From positions 1 through 6,810 of the forward strand of contig JAEWCJ010000210.1 in assembly GCA_023390695.1 (NCBI GenBank): DNA of 6,810 bases. The letters are read 5' to 3'. Shown in pieces: positions 1 through 4,618 of this stretch (its first letter is position 1; each line of letters opens with the position of its first letter). The notes under the pieces were generated by a model, which searched no databases, was not told the origin of the DNA, and saw nothing but the letters and a program-made list of their open reading frames with translations. This stretch comes from Pseudomonadota bacterium (GTDB lineage: Bacteria > Pseudomonadota > Alphaproteobacteria > Rhizobiales > Xanthobacteraceae). Made by a program: the position numbers and the translations under genes.

Positions 1-323
1 TGTTCGGCCCGGTCGATCTCTTTCCGTTTTTCGGGCGGCGCCAGGGCAAAACGGCGGTGCTGGCCATGTTCCGCGAACTGATGACGGTGCTGCAATTGCG
101 CCGCTGCGAACAGGACAGCCTGCTGACCGACGGCGAGAACGCGGCGGCCCTGGTGAAGATCAATGCGCTCGACATGAGCACCGGCCGCATCCTCAGCCTG
201 CGGCTGGCCCAGTTCGCCACCTTCCGCGAGCACAAGCTGGTATCGTTGAAAGCAGTGTTCGACAGCTTTGATGTGGCCGAACAGGTCATGGGCCGCGAGA
301 TCGATCTGACGCGCGCGGCATAG
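1..323 (+). CDS. SnoaL/NTF2-like (nuclear transport factor 2 family) protein, 3' part
   Basis: The frame is open from the left edge of the window (first full codon at 3) to the TAG at 321-323. It gives about 106 C-terminal residues, and the true start lies outside the window. An internal GTG at 57 has no need to be a start, because the upstream codons (FGPVDLFPFFGRRQGK...) belong to the fold. The order of elements fits SnoaL-like polyketide-cyclase/ketosteroid-isomerase-type proteins: a GPV-D-x-FPF segment, a helix (TAVLAMFRELM), then antiparallel strands (AALVKINALDMSTGRILSLRLAQFATFREHKLVSLKAVFDSFDVAEQVMGR). The 'F-R-x-x-K-L-x-x-x-x-x-x-x-D-S-F-D' ending is typical of this superfamily. Members are small cone-shaped enzymes or ligand-binding proteins. 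Substrate cannot be told from sequence, and catalytic residues in the missing N-terminus cannot be checked. Family assignment is from recognition of the pattern, not from a search. Confidence 0.75.
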   Translation, partial: FGPVDLFPFFGRRQGKTAVLAMFRELMTVLQLRRCEQDSLLTDGENAAALVKINALDMSTGRILSLRLAQFATFREHKLVSLKAVFDSFDVAEQVMGREIDLTRAA

Positions 324-539
324 AGCCGTCCGATCCGGGAAGTTGTGGATCACTGCAGATCCGGGGTGCCGGAATTTGCGCGCCAAATATCGATTGCCGC
401 CGATTTCACGTCTCACCGATGGTATTTGGGGCCAAAATCGCCCCAATCGAGCCGTTCGCGCGACAATTTCGCGTGTCGCTATCGCGCTCTCTGCGACTCT
501 GCCGCGGCATAGCGGCGCATCATGGAAGGAGCGTAACGC
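324..539. other. Intergenic region with three short inverted repeats
   Basis: These 216 bp separate the SnoaL-like gene from the next ORF. Three hairpin-capable repeats are visible: GGATC/GATCC at 347-351 and 358-362; TTGGGGC/GCCCCAA at 426-432 and 440-446 (perfect 7-bp arms, 7-nt loop); GCGACA/TGTCGC at 460-465 and 474-479. None is followed by a T-run, so none is a clear intrinsic terminator. No convincing -35/-10 pair was found. The region presumably holds the end of the upstream transcript and the promoter of the gene at 540. Confidence 0.4.
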
Positions 540-977
540 ATGACGGCACTTCGAACCGACCGGCCGACGCCGGAACGGACCACCGCGGACAGACCGGCCG
601 CCGAGCGTCCGGTGCCCGAAAGGCTGGGCGACCTCGCGCAGTCGTCGCCGGAATTCGAGGGCCAGATCCGTGAATTCATCCGCCGCGACGTCACCGCTCG
701 CCGGCGCACGCGCGACGATGCGAACGATCCGGCCGTGGAAAGCGTGAATCTGCTGATCGAACGCGTCTCCGGACAGACCGTGACCGAGATCGAACGCGTG
801 GTCGGCGAACTGAACAATATGCGCGACATGCTCCGCCGCGAGGGCGAGCGCGTCCAGCGTGAGCTCACCGGCTATGCAGGCCTCAGCCAGTCGGCAATGA
901 TGTCGATGAAGATCATCAGCGAGAGCCTGGCGCAGTGGAAACCGGGGGCGCTGACCACGCCAACCGACGCGAGCTGA
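540..977 (+). CDS. Conserved hypothetical protein with disordered N-terminus and helical core
   Basis: A 145-residue cytosolic protein; no signal peptide or membrane segment. The start is set by a strong Shine-Dalgarno (GGAAGGAG at 524-531) 8 nt before the ATG. Residues 1-30 are Arg/Pro/Glu-rich and semi-repetitive (DRPTPERT, DRPAAERP, VPERL), probably disordered. Residues 38-58 form a basic helix (FEGQIREFIRRDVTARRRTR). Residues 65-110 are amphipathic helix with possible coiled coil (VNLLIERVSGQTVTEIERVVGELNNMRDMLRREGERV), and residues 113-134 form another helix ending in a Met-rich stretch (SAMMSMKIISESLAQW). The layout suggests an oligomeric helical protein, but I do not recognise a named domain and assign no function. 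It looks monocistronic: a strong hairpin follows the stop within 4 nt. Codon use matches the neighbours, and the reverse-strand reading frame over it is a shadow. Confidence 0.8.
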   Translation: MTALRTDRPTPERTTADRPAAERPVPERLGDLAQSSPEFEGQIREFIRRDVTARRRTRDDANDPAVESVNLLIERVSGQTVTEIERVVGELNNMRDMLRREGERVQRELTGYAGLSQSAMMSMKIISESLAQWKPGALTTPTDAS

Positions 978-980
978 TCC

Positions 981-1018
981 AAGGGCACGGGCGGGACCAC
1001 GCCGCGCCCGTGCCCTTT
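981..1018 (+). terminator. Hairpin terminator after the helical hypothetical gene
   Basis: A perfect 13-bp inverted repeat: arm 981-993 (AAGGGCACGGGCG) pairs with 1005-1017 (CGCCCGTGCCCTT) around an 11-nt loop. It starts 3 nt after the TGA at 975-977. The 3' side ends in TTT only, so the U-tract is short, as is common in GC-rich alphaproteobacteria. The stem is long and GC-rich enough to support a terminator or a transcript-end stabiliser. Confidence 0.8.
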
Positions 1019-1049
1019 ACCGGTTAATCGTTAAGTGCATAGCTGTTTA

Positions 1050-1070
1050 GTGGTGTTTATATACCACCAC
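1050..1070. repeat. Inverted repeat GTGGTG-N9-CACCAC
   Basis: Arms at 1050-1055 and 1065-1070 are perfectly complementary, with an AT-rich centre (TTTATATAC). It lies about 80 bp upstream of the small membrane protein gene, in the least GC-rich stretch of the window. It could be an operator around a promoter -10 region, or an RNA hairpin. No matching -35 was found, so the role is open. Confidence 0.4.
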
Positions 1071-1106
1071 ATTGACGGTAATTTTGTCTACACGACCGCC
1101 AAATAC

Positions 1107-1124
1107 GTTCCACGGCTGTGGAAC
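1107..1124. repeat. Inverted repeat GTTCCAC-GGCT-GTGGAAC
   Basis: Perfect 7-bp arms (1107-1113 and 1118-1124) around a 4-nt loop. The repeat ends 28 nt before the ATG at 1153. It could form a stable hairpin in the 5' leader or bind a dimeric regulator. A GGAAC motif in the right arm resembles the -35 of general-stress (EcfG) promoters, but the expected CGTT 16-17 nt downstream is absent, so I do not call it such a promoter. Confidence 0.45.
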
Positions 1125-1152
1125 CTGTGAAGTTGAGTCGAGTAGGACTTGA

Positions 1153-1290
1153 ATGACGCACTTACACCACAGCGAGAGCCCCGCTCCGCTCGCAGCTAGC
1201 CGTCCCGTGCTGTCGCCCTCGTTTCTGTTCATTGGCGCGGCGATTCTCGCCGTCATTCTGCTGCTGACCTTCCGGCTGCTGTCCGCCTGA
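1153..1290 (+). CDS. Small single-pass membrane protein (45 aa)
   Basis: ATG at 1153 to TGA at 1288-1290 encodes 45 residues. A purine-rich site (AGGAC, 1144-1148) lies 4 nt before the start. Residues 1-21 are polar and His/Ser/Pro-rich (MTHLHHSESPAPLAASRP...). Residues 22-40 form one clear hydrophobic span (PSFLFIGAAILAVILLLTF), ending in an Arg and a short tail (RLLSA). This is the layout of a small inner-membrane protein. Topology is uncertain: the only basic residues near the span are Arg17 before it and Arg41 after it. Function is unknown. The start codon, ribosome site and clean hydrophobic pattern favour a real gene; the short length and lack of a recognised family lower certainty. A reverse-strand frame overlapping 1047-1358 has no such signals. 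Confidence 0.6.
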   Translation: MTHLHHSESPAPLAASRPVLSPSFLFIGAAILAVILLLTFRLLSA

Positions 1291-1444
1291 CTTGCGTGGC
1301 ACCGACACCGGATGGCCAAACGGACCGGTAAGGTTTGATCAACAGCTTCGCCCAACAAACGCCATGTAGAGATGGTGGGGTCCCGCCCTTCAATTCATAC
1401 CGCTGATCGGCTCCGATCGGTCGAACTGCAAGAGAAGCTGCATC
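1291..1444. other. Intergenic spacer before the barrel-like protein gene
   Basis: These 154 bp hold no gene I can support. A short direct repeat of GATCGG flanks CTCC near 1405-1420. No clear promoter or terminator was found. Together with 978-1152 this makes a 467-bp stretch whose only likely gene is the small ORF at 1153-1290. Confidence 0.35.
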
Positions 1445-2320
1445 ATGTGTTGGCCGGTCGACGGACGCCGGGCTGTCCTGTGCGCAATCGCCATTCTGGC
1501 CGTTGCAGCGCAGCCCTTGCGCGCGCAATCGCCCGACACGCTGCCCTCTGACACGGACACGTTGCCGGTCGATCTCGATCAACTCGACCCCAGCATCGAC
1601 TGGAACGTCCTCAGCAATCTCGACACCTCGCTGCTTGATATGGCGCCGGGCAAGACCGTGACCATTGTCGCCACCCCGCGCGAGACCAGCGCAAACTGGA
1701 AGCGTACCAACGCCCGTGACGGCTCCGCCGCCATCACCGTCAACCGATCGCTGCCGACCGCCTGGGACACCAAGATCGGCGTCGACTTCGGGCTGCCCGC
1801 CACGCCGTCGCCTTTGACGACGCCGGAACGCCTGCTGGCCGGCACATCCCCCGATCAATCGAGCGGCGTGGCCTGGGCGAAAACGACGGCTCCGGCGCTC
1901 AATCTCCCGCTCGGCTGGGACAGGGCCTCGCTCGATGCGCGCTTCGATCCGCTGCAGGACCAGAGCACATTCGGCACCCGCTTCAGCCGGTCTCTGCCGC
2001 TCGGCAATCAGATGTCGGTCACCATGGAAAGCGGTTTCGCGGTGACGCATGTGGGTTCGCAACCGCTGGTCGGCGATCCCTCGTCGGACCGGAGCGATAA
2101 CGTGTTCGACACCGACCGGCTGGCGAAACTCAACTTCCTGGCGACCGGCACCAGTCTTGGCGCCGGCAGCAGGAAATCCAGTGCCGACGATGTCTGGCTG
2201 AACTCGCTCACCGCGGAACAGAAATTGTTCGGCGGCATCAGCGTGACCGGGACGGTCAGTGAAACGCTGGAAAAGCAGACGAGCAAAAGCCTGACGGCCG
2301 GATTCAAACGAACCTGGTGA
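1445..2320 (+). CDS. Secreted, putative outer-membrane beta-barrel-like protein of unknown function
   Basis: A 291-residue protein. ATG at 1445 follows a purine-rich site (AGAGAAG, 1431-1437) 7 nt upstream. Residues 8-27 are a typical Sec signal peptide: twin Arg, hydrophobic core (AVLCAIAILAVAA), cleavage likely after QPLRA27 before QS. The mature N-terminus is acidic (SDTDTLPVDLDQLDPSIDW, residues 35-53), perhaps a periplasmic plug or linker. From about residue 69 there are repeated alternating-hydrophobicity segments of strand length (KTVTIVAT, DTKIGVDFGL, STFGTRFSRSL, NQMSVTMESGFAVTHV, LAKLNFLATGTSLG, GISVTGTVSETL, KSLTAGFKRTW). The chain ends in Trp, like the C-terminal aromatic signal of outer-membrane barrels. 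I recognise no named family; the outer-membrane call is inference. It converges with the DUF1236 pair, whose last gene ends only 6 bp away. Confidence 0.75.
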   Translation: MCWPVDGRRAVLCAIAILAVAAQPLRAQSPDTLPSDTDTLPVDLDQLDPSIDWNVLSNLDTSLLDMAPGKTVTIVATPRETSANWKRTNARDGSAAITVNRSLPTAWDTKIGVDFGLPATPSPLTTPERLLAGTSPDQSSGVAWAKTTAPALNLPLGWDRASLDARFDPLQDQSTFGTRFSRSLPLGNQMSVTMESGFAVTHVGSQPLVGDPSSDRSDNVFDTDRLAKLNFLATGTSLGAGSRKSSADDVWLNSLTAEQKLFGGISVTGTVSETLEKQTSKSLTAGFKRTW

Positions 2321-2326
2321 TAGCCG

Positions 2327-2725
2327 TCATTTCGCGTCGTCCCGCGTGACGACGTCAACGATCGTGCGGCTGGCCGGATCGACAATCAGCACCGACTGCG
2401 CCTGCTGCACCACCGCGAATTTGAAATCGCGCAATACGCCGACTTCGTCTTTCACGTGCACCGGCATCTCGTTCAGCATCCACGAATCCGGTACGGGCGT
2501 GCCCGGCGTCAGCGCCTGCCCCTCGGGCACCGGCTGCTGCCGCTCGCCCGAGGTGTTTTCATAGATCATCCGCCGCTGCGCCGGCGTCAAACCGATGCCC
2601 TTCATGCCGGGCGCCGCCTCGCCGGTCACGCCCGTTGTCTGCGCAGCCCCCGGTACGATGGGGACCACCAGAAGCGACACGGTGATAACACCGGCACGTA
2701 TTGCTGCTGCTGTCCTTCCTGACAT
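2327..2725 (-). CDS. Secreted DUF1236-like protein (downstream paralogue)
   Basis: A 132-residue protein read leftward. I chose the ATG at 2725 because a signal peptide begins there (RTAAAIRAGVITVSLLVVPIVPGAAQ, cleavage after residue 28) and an AGGGCGA-like ribosome site precedes it. A longer frame running to 2824 would overlap the neighbour and put 33 polar residues before the signal. Residues 43-55 form a short helix (GIGLTPAQRRMIY). The C-terminus, about 98-126 (LRDFKFAVVQQAQSVLIVDPASRTIVDVV), matches the DUF1236 pattern of a Tyr/Phe-rich strand, then a 'V-L-V-D-P-x-S/T-R-x-I-V' strand. DUF1236 proteins are small exported proteins common in Bradyrhizobium relatives, with no established activity. 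The gene lies 8 bp after the stop of its upstream neighbour, so cotranscription is likely. Confidence 0.8.
   Translation of the reverse strand: MSGRTAAAIRAGVITVSLLVVPIVPGAAQTTGVTGEAAPGMKGIGLTPAQRRMIYENTSGERQQPVPEGQALTPGTPVPDSWMLNEMPVHVKDEVGVLRDFKFAVVQQAQSVLIVDPASRTIVDVVTRDDAK
2335..2354. repeat. Short inverted repeat at the convergent gene junction
   Basis: CGTCGT (2335-2340) and ACGACG (2349-2354) form a 6-bp stem with an 8-nt loop. It lies inside the last codons of the minus-strand gene and just after the plus-strand stop at 2320. With only 6 bp between the two convergent stops, it is the only hairpin candidate for ending either transcript. It lacks a T-run, so the terminator role is weak. 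Confidence 0.25.
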
Positions 2726-2733
2726 TCGTCGCC

Positions 2734-3228
2734 CTATTCGATGACTGAGACCACCACCGGCATGTTCGGATCGACAATCACGATCCTGTTGCCAAGCTTC
2801 GCGTATTTGTAAGGACCGACCCACGGCATCTGCTGCGCAATCGCATCCGGGATCGGTCTGGTTTCGATCGGTTGCGAAAGTTCGGTGCCCGGCTCCACCC
2901 GCAGATCGACCGTCTGGCCCTGCTCCGGCGCGAGCGCGTCGCGGATCTGCTGCTTCTGCTTGTCGGTGAAATTGAATGTGTGCGCCAGCGTCGGCAGATG
3001 GTCGCGTGCAAGCACGACCGGATCATGCGCGGCAGTATTTTGCGGCGACAGCAGCACCTTCCCGGCCAGCGAGGGCTGATCGTTGTTGTAGGGCCGTTCG
3101 ACCGAGGCCATTCCGGTCGTGGACGGTACCGCTGCACCCGGACCCGGCTCGCCCTGCGCTATCGCCAAACTCGTTCCCGCCAACAATACGACCGCGGCAA
3201 CGCACGGCCGGCCTGATCGGATGGACAT
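2734..3228 (-). CDS. Secreted DUF1236-like protein (upstream paralogue)
   Basis: A 164-residue protein. Two ATGs are in frame, at 3240 and 3228. The second is preferred because GGAG sits 6 nt before it and the encoded sequence starts directly with a signal peptide (MSIRSGRPCVAAVVLLAGTSLAIA-Q, cleavage after residue 24); the first adds only MEFV. Residues 25-50 are Gly/Pro-rich. A helix near residues 87-100 (FTDKQKQQIRDAL) is followed by a linker. The C-terminal 25 residues (YKYAKLGNRIVIVDPNMPVVVSVIE) show the DUF1236 strand pattern with 'V-I-V-D-P', but the usual Arg after the Pro is replaced by N-M-P. It is first in a two-gene unit with the protein at 2327-2725. The two are paralogous in layout but diverged in sequence. 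Function unknown; a periplasmic or extracellular location is inferred from the signal peptide. Confidence 0.8.
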   Translation of the reverse strand: MSIRSGRPCVAAVVLLAGTSLAIAQGEPGPGAAVPSTTGMASVERPYNNDQPSLAGKVLLSPQNTAAHDPVVLARDHLPTLAHTFNFTDKQKQQIRDALAPEQGQTVDLRVEPGTELSQPIETRPIPDAIAQQMPWVGPYKYAKLGNRIVIVDPNMPVVVSVIE

Positions 3229-3252
3229 GACAAACTCCATGCGCCCGGACTA

Positions 3253-3263
3253 CCCCGCAGGGG
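3253..3263. repeat. Small hairpin upstream of the DUF1236 pair
   Basis: CCCC (3253-3256) and GGGG (3260-3263) flank a 3-nt loop, 25 nt before the first ATG of the DUF1236 unit. It would form a short stem in the 5' leader. The 112-bp gap up to the thioesterase stop may contain the promoter of the pair, but no clear -35/-10 was recognised. Confidence 0.2.
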
Positions 3264-3340
3264 CAACGCACAATGTCGCGAAAAGGTTCGGCGGAGAAAT
3301 TGGCGTGCGTGCGGCAGCGACGTGCGCGGCGGCGCGAAAA

Positions 3341-3817
3341 TCACATGATCGTGTAGGTGCCCGACATCATGCCGACAGGTTGCGCATCGGCAACGCTGGT
3401 CAGGGTCACGCGCGCGAAGATGATGCTCGGACCGGTGCCGGCGACGCGCGCCTCCGCCAGCACGTCGCATCTTACCGGCCGCAGAAACTGCATCGTGTGG
3501 TCGATGGCGCCGATCGGACGATAGCCGTGCCACGCGGCGGCGCAGGCGAACATCATCGCAGTATCGGCCAGCGCCGTCAGCGCCGGCGCGCCGACGCTAT
3601 CCCGTTCCCGGCACAGCTTGCCTGAATAGGGCAGACGCAGCACGGCGCGCGGCTGCCAGTCGCCGCCGGCTCCCGCCGGCCGTACGGACTCGATCGCCTC
3701 GATCAGCAATCCGAGATCCTGGATCCAGGGCGCGACTGCGTTCAGCATCAGGCGGCTGGCCGCCTGCAGCCCGAAACTGCCCTGTGCCGGAGCAAGTCGG
3801 ATGGCCTGCGCCACCAT
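3341..3817 (-). CDS. PaaI-like hotdog-fold thioesterase family protein
   Basis: A 158-residue protein from the ATG at 3817, chosen because AGGGG (3826-3830) precedes it by 8 nt. A TTG at 3868 would add 17 residues but would place a perfect 16-bp palindrome inside the coding region. The hotdog pattern is clear: an N-terminal helix (ASRLMLNAVAPWIQDLGL), strands around residues 57-64 (RAVLRLPY), the central helix (ALTALADTAMMFACAAA, about 79-95) with the family's 'L-A-D-T-A' motif and Asp85, then strands (HTMQFLRPVRCDVLAEARVAGTGPSIIFARVTLTSV) ending in the 'G-x-x-S/T' strand. The family hydrolyses acyl-CoA thioesters in the cytosol. The usual HGG before the central helix reads GAP (residues 76-78), so the substrate pocket may differ and catalysis is not proven. 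No pathway neighbour indicates the acyl substrate. Confidence 0.8.
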   Translation of the reverse strand: MVAQAIRLAPAQGSFGLQAASRLMLNAVAPWIQDLGLLIEAIESVRPAGAGGDWQPRAVLRLPYSGKLCRERDSVGAPALTALADTAMMFACAAAWHGYRPIGAIDHTMQFLRPVRCDVLAEARVAGTGPSIIFARVTLTSVADAQPVGMMSGTYTIM

Positions 3818-3837
3818 GCCGTCGACCCCTGTCAATC

Positions 3838-3853
3838 CGCGTGCCGGCACGCG
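3838..3853. repeat. Perfect 16-bp palindrome upstream of the thioesterase gene
   Basis: CGCGTGCCGGCACGCG reads the same on both strands, centred between 3845 and 3846. It lies 21 bp upstream of the preferred thioesterase start, where an operator or a leader hairpin would sit. If translation began at the TTG at 3868 it would be coding, which would weaken a regulatory reading. Confidence 0.5.
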
Positions 3854-3992
3854 AATCACCCTGCACAAAGCTTATGCGCTGTAAGACCGCACGCCAGCGG
3901 CCGAGAATCGCTTATGGATTCGGAGCGTCAGAAATCTGTGCACAGCCGGCCTCCGGTGTGGCGGCGTTGGCGCAGCACGCGTGTTTCTGCGT

Positions 3993-4008
3993 CGCGGTCT
4001 TGACCGCG
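3993..4008. repeat. Palindrome CGCGGTC-TT-GACCGCG
   Basis: Arms 3993-3999 and 4002-4008 are perfectly complementary around a TT spacer. It lies 44 bp before the ATG of the four-cysteine protein gene. This suits a dimeric repressor site overlapping a promoter, but no regulator gene is nearby. The embedded TTGACC has no good -10 partner at 16-18 bp. Confidence 0.4.
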
Positions 4009-4052
4009 GCCACGGCGCGCGGCACGGTCTCGCTCAGGACGGGGATTTGAAC

Positions 4053-4517
4053 ATGTTTGGTCGTCATTCGCGCATCGCAATCTTGCTGGTGGCGGGGCTG
4101 TTTGCGGCCTGCCTGGACAGCATTCCCGCGCGCGCCGCCAACTGGTTCGAAATGAATTTCTGGCTGAGCGGCCCGCGTTATTCCGGCAAGCTGCCGGCCT
4201 GCGAAGACCCGATGGCGCTGGCCCATATCCAGCACGGCTTCGCCACCAAGGAGCGCCGGTTCTGGTATTCCGGACTTGAGCTGGTCGCCTTCGACCGCAT
4301 CCGCGAGTCCGGCTATCGGCCCTGGGCTTCCGACACCATTCCGCGCCGCTTCTGCTCCGGCCGGGTGCAGGCCTCCGATGGCGTCTGGCGACCGTTCCAC
4401 TATCTCATCGGCGAGGATCTCGGGCTGATCGGCGCGACTTGGGGGGTGGAATGGTGCGTGGTCGGCCTCGACCGCAACTGGGCCAACAGCCCGGTCTGCC
4501 GCATGGCGCAGCCGTAA
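4053..4517 (+). CDS. Small secreted four-cysteine protein, conserved hypothetical
   Basis: A 154-residue protein. The ATG at 4053 is chosen because a GGACGGGGA purine tract (4037-4045) precedes it and a signal peptide starts there; a longer frame from 3981 would add 24 Arg/Gly-rich residues. Residues 7-28 are the signal (RIAILLVAGLFAACLDSIPARA, cleavage before ANWF). Cys20 sits in FAAC, a poor lipobox, so signal peptidase I is more likely than lipoprotein processing. The mature part is Trp/Tyr-rich and has four cysteines (50, 101, 135, 149), which may form two disulfides in the periplasm. Recognisable segments are NWFEMNFWLSGPRYSG, FWYSGLELVAFDRIRESGYRPW, PRRFCSGRV and WGVEWCVVGLDRNWA. I know no function; the layout resembles small periplasmic proteins found in Bradyrhizobium relatives. 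RNase T2 starts 101 bp downstream. Confidence 0.78.
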   Translation: MFGRHSRIAILLVAGLFAACLDSIPARAANWFEMNFWLSGPRYSGKLPACEDPMALAHIQHGFATKERRFWYSGLELVAFDRIRESGYRPWASDTIPRRFCSGRVQASDGVWRPFHYLIGEDLGLIGATWGVEWCVVGLDRNWANSPVCRMAQP

Positions 4518-4618
4518 GGCCGATTTGATCACGATCCATTTTTCTTTTGTTCTTGTCTTGTTCCATACGGCAGCCTAAGCTTCCGGCCCTGCGCAACGCG
4601 TATCGAGGGGGGAGCATC
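4518..4618 (+). promoter_or_regulatory. Gap with T-rich tract before the RNase T2 gene
   Basis: Positions 4538-4563 are strikingly T-rich for this genome (TTTTTCTTTTGTTCTTGTCTTG), with no stable stem in front, so not a standard intrinsic terminator. A weak sigma-70-like pair, TTGTCT (4553-4558) and TAAGCT (4576-4581) with a 17-bp spacer, could serve the RNase gene. The ribosome site GGGGGGAG (4607-4614) is very strong. Confidence 0.3.

Larger units (their letters stand above)
3818..4052. promoter_or_regulatory. Divergent intergenic control region
   Basis: This 235-bp region separates the leftward thioesterase from the rightward four-cysteine protein and must hold promoters for both if each has its own. 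It contains two long palindromes (3838-3853 and 3993-4008), a 10-bp palindrome CTGTGCACAG at 3936-3945, and a repeated GCTTATG at about 3870 and 3910. No good sigma-70 pair was found on either strand. Confidence 0.4.

Noticed and set aside
479..868. 129-residue reverse-strand ORF over the helical hypothetical gene
   Set aside because: Ser/Arg-rich low-complexity shadow of the forward gene, which has a strong ribosome site and a terminator.
1024..1035. TTAA-TCG-TTAA as a CtrA-binding site
   Set aside because: The full CtrA site needs a 7-bp spacer between the TTAA halves; here it is 3 bp.
1120..1144. GGAAC as -35 of an EcfG general-stress promoter
   Set aside because: No CGTT follows at 16-17 bp; the GGAAC is explained by the inverted repeat.
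1253..2062. 269-residue reverse-strand ORF
   Set aside because: Composition (Arg/Gly/His-rich, no fold pattern) is typical of antisense shadows in GC-rich DNA; the forward frame has a signal peptide and start signals.
3912..4532. 206-residue reverse-strand ORF over the four-cysteine protein
   Set aside because: It spans the divergent control region and opposes a forward gene with a clear signal peptide; no domain is recognisable.
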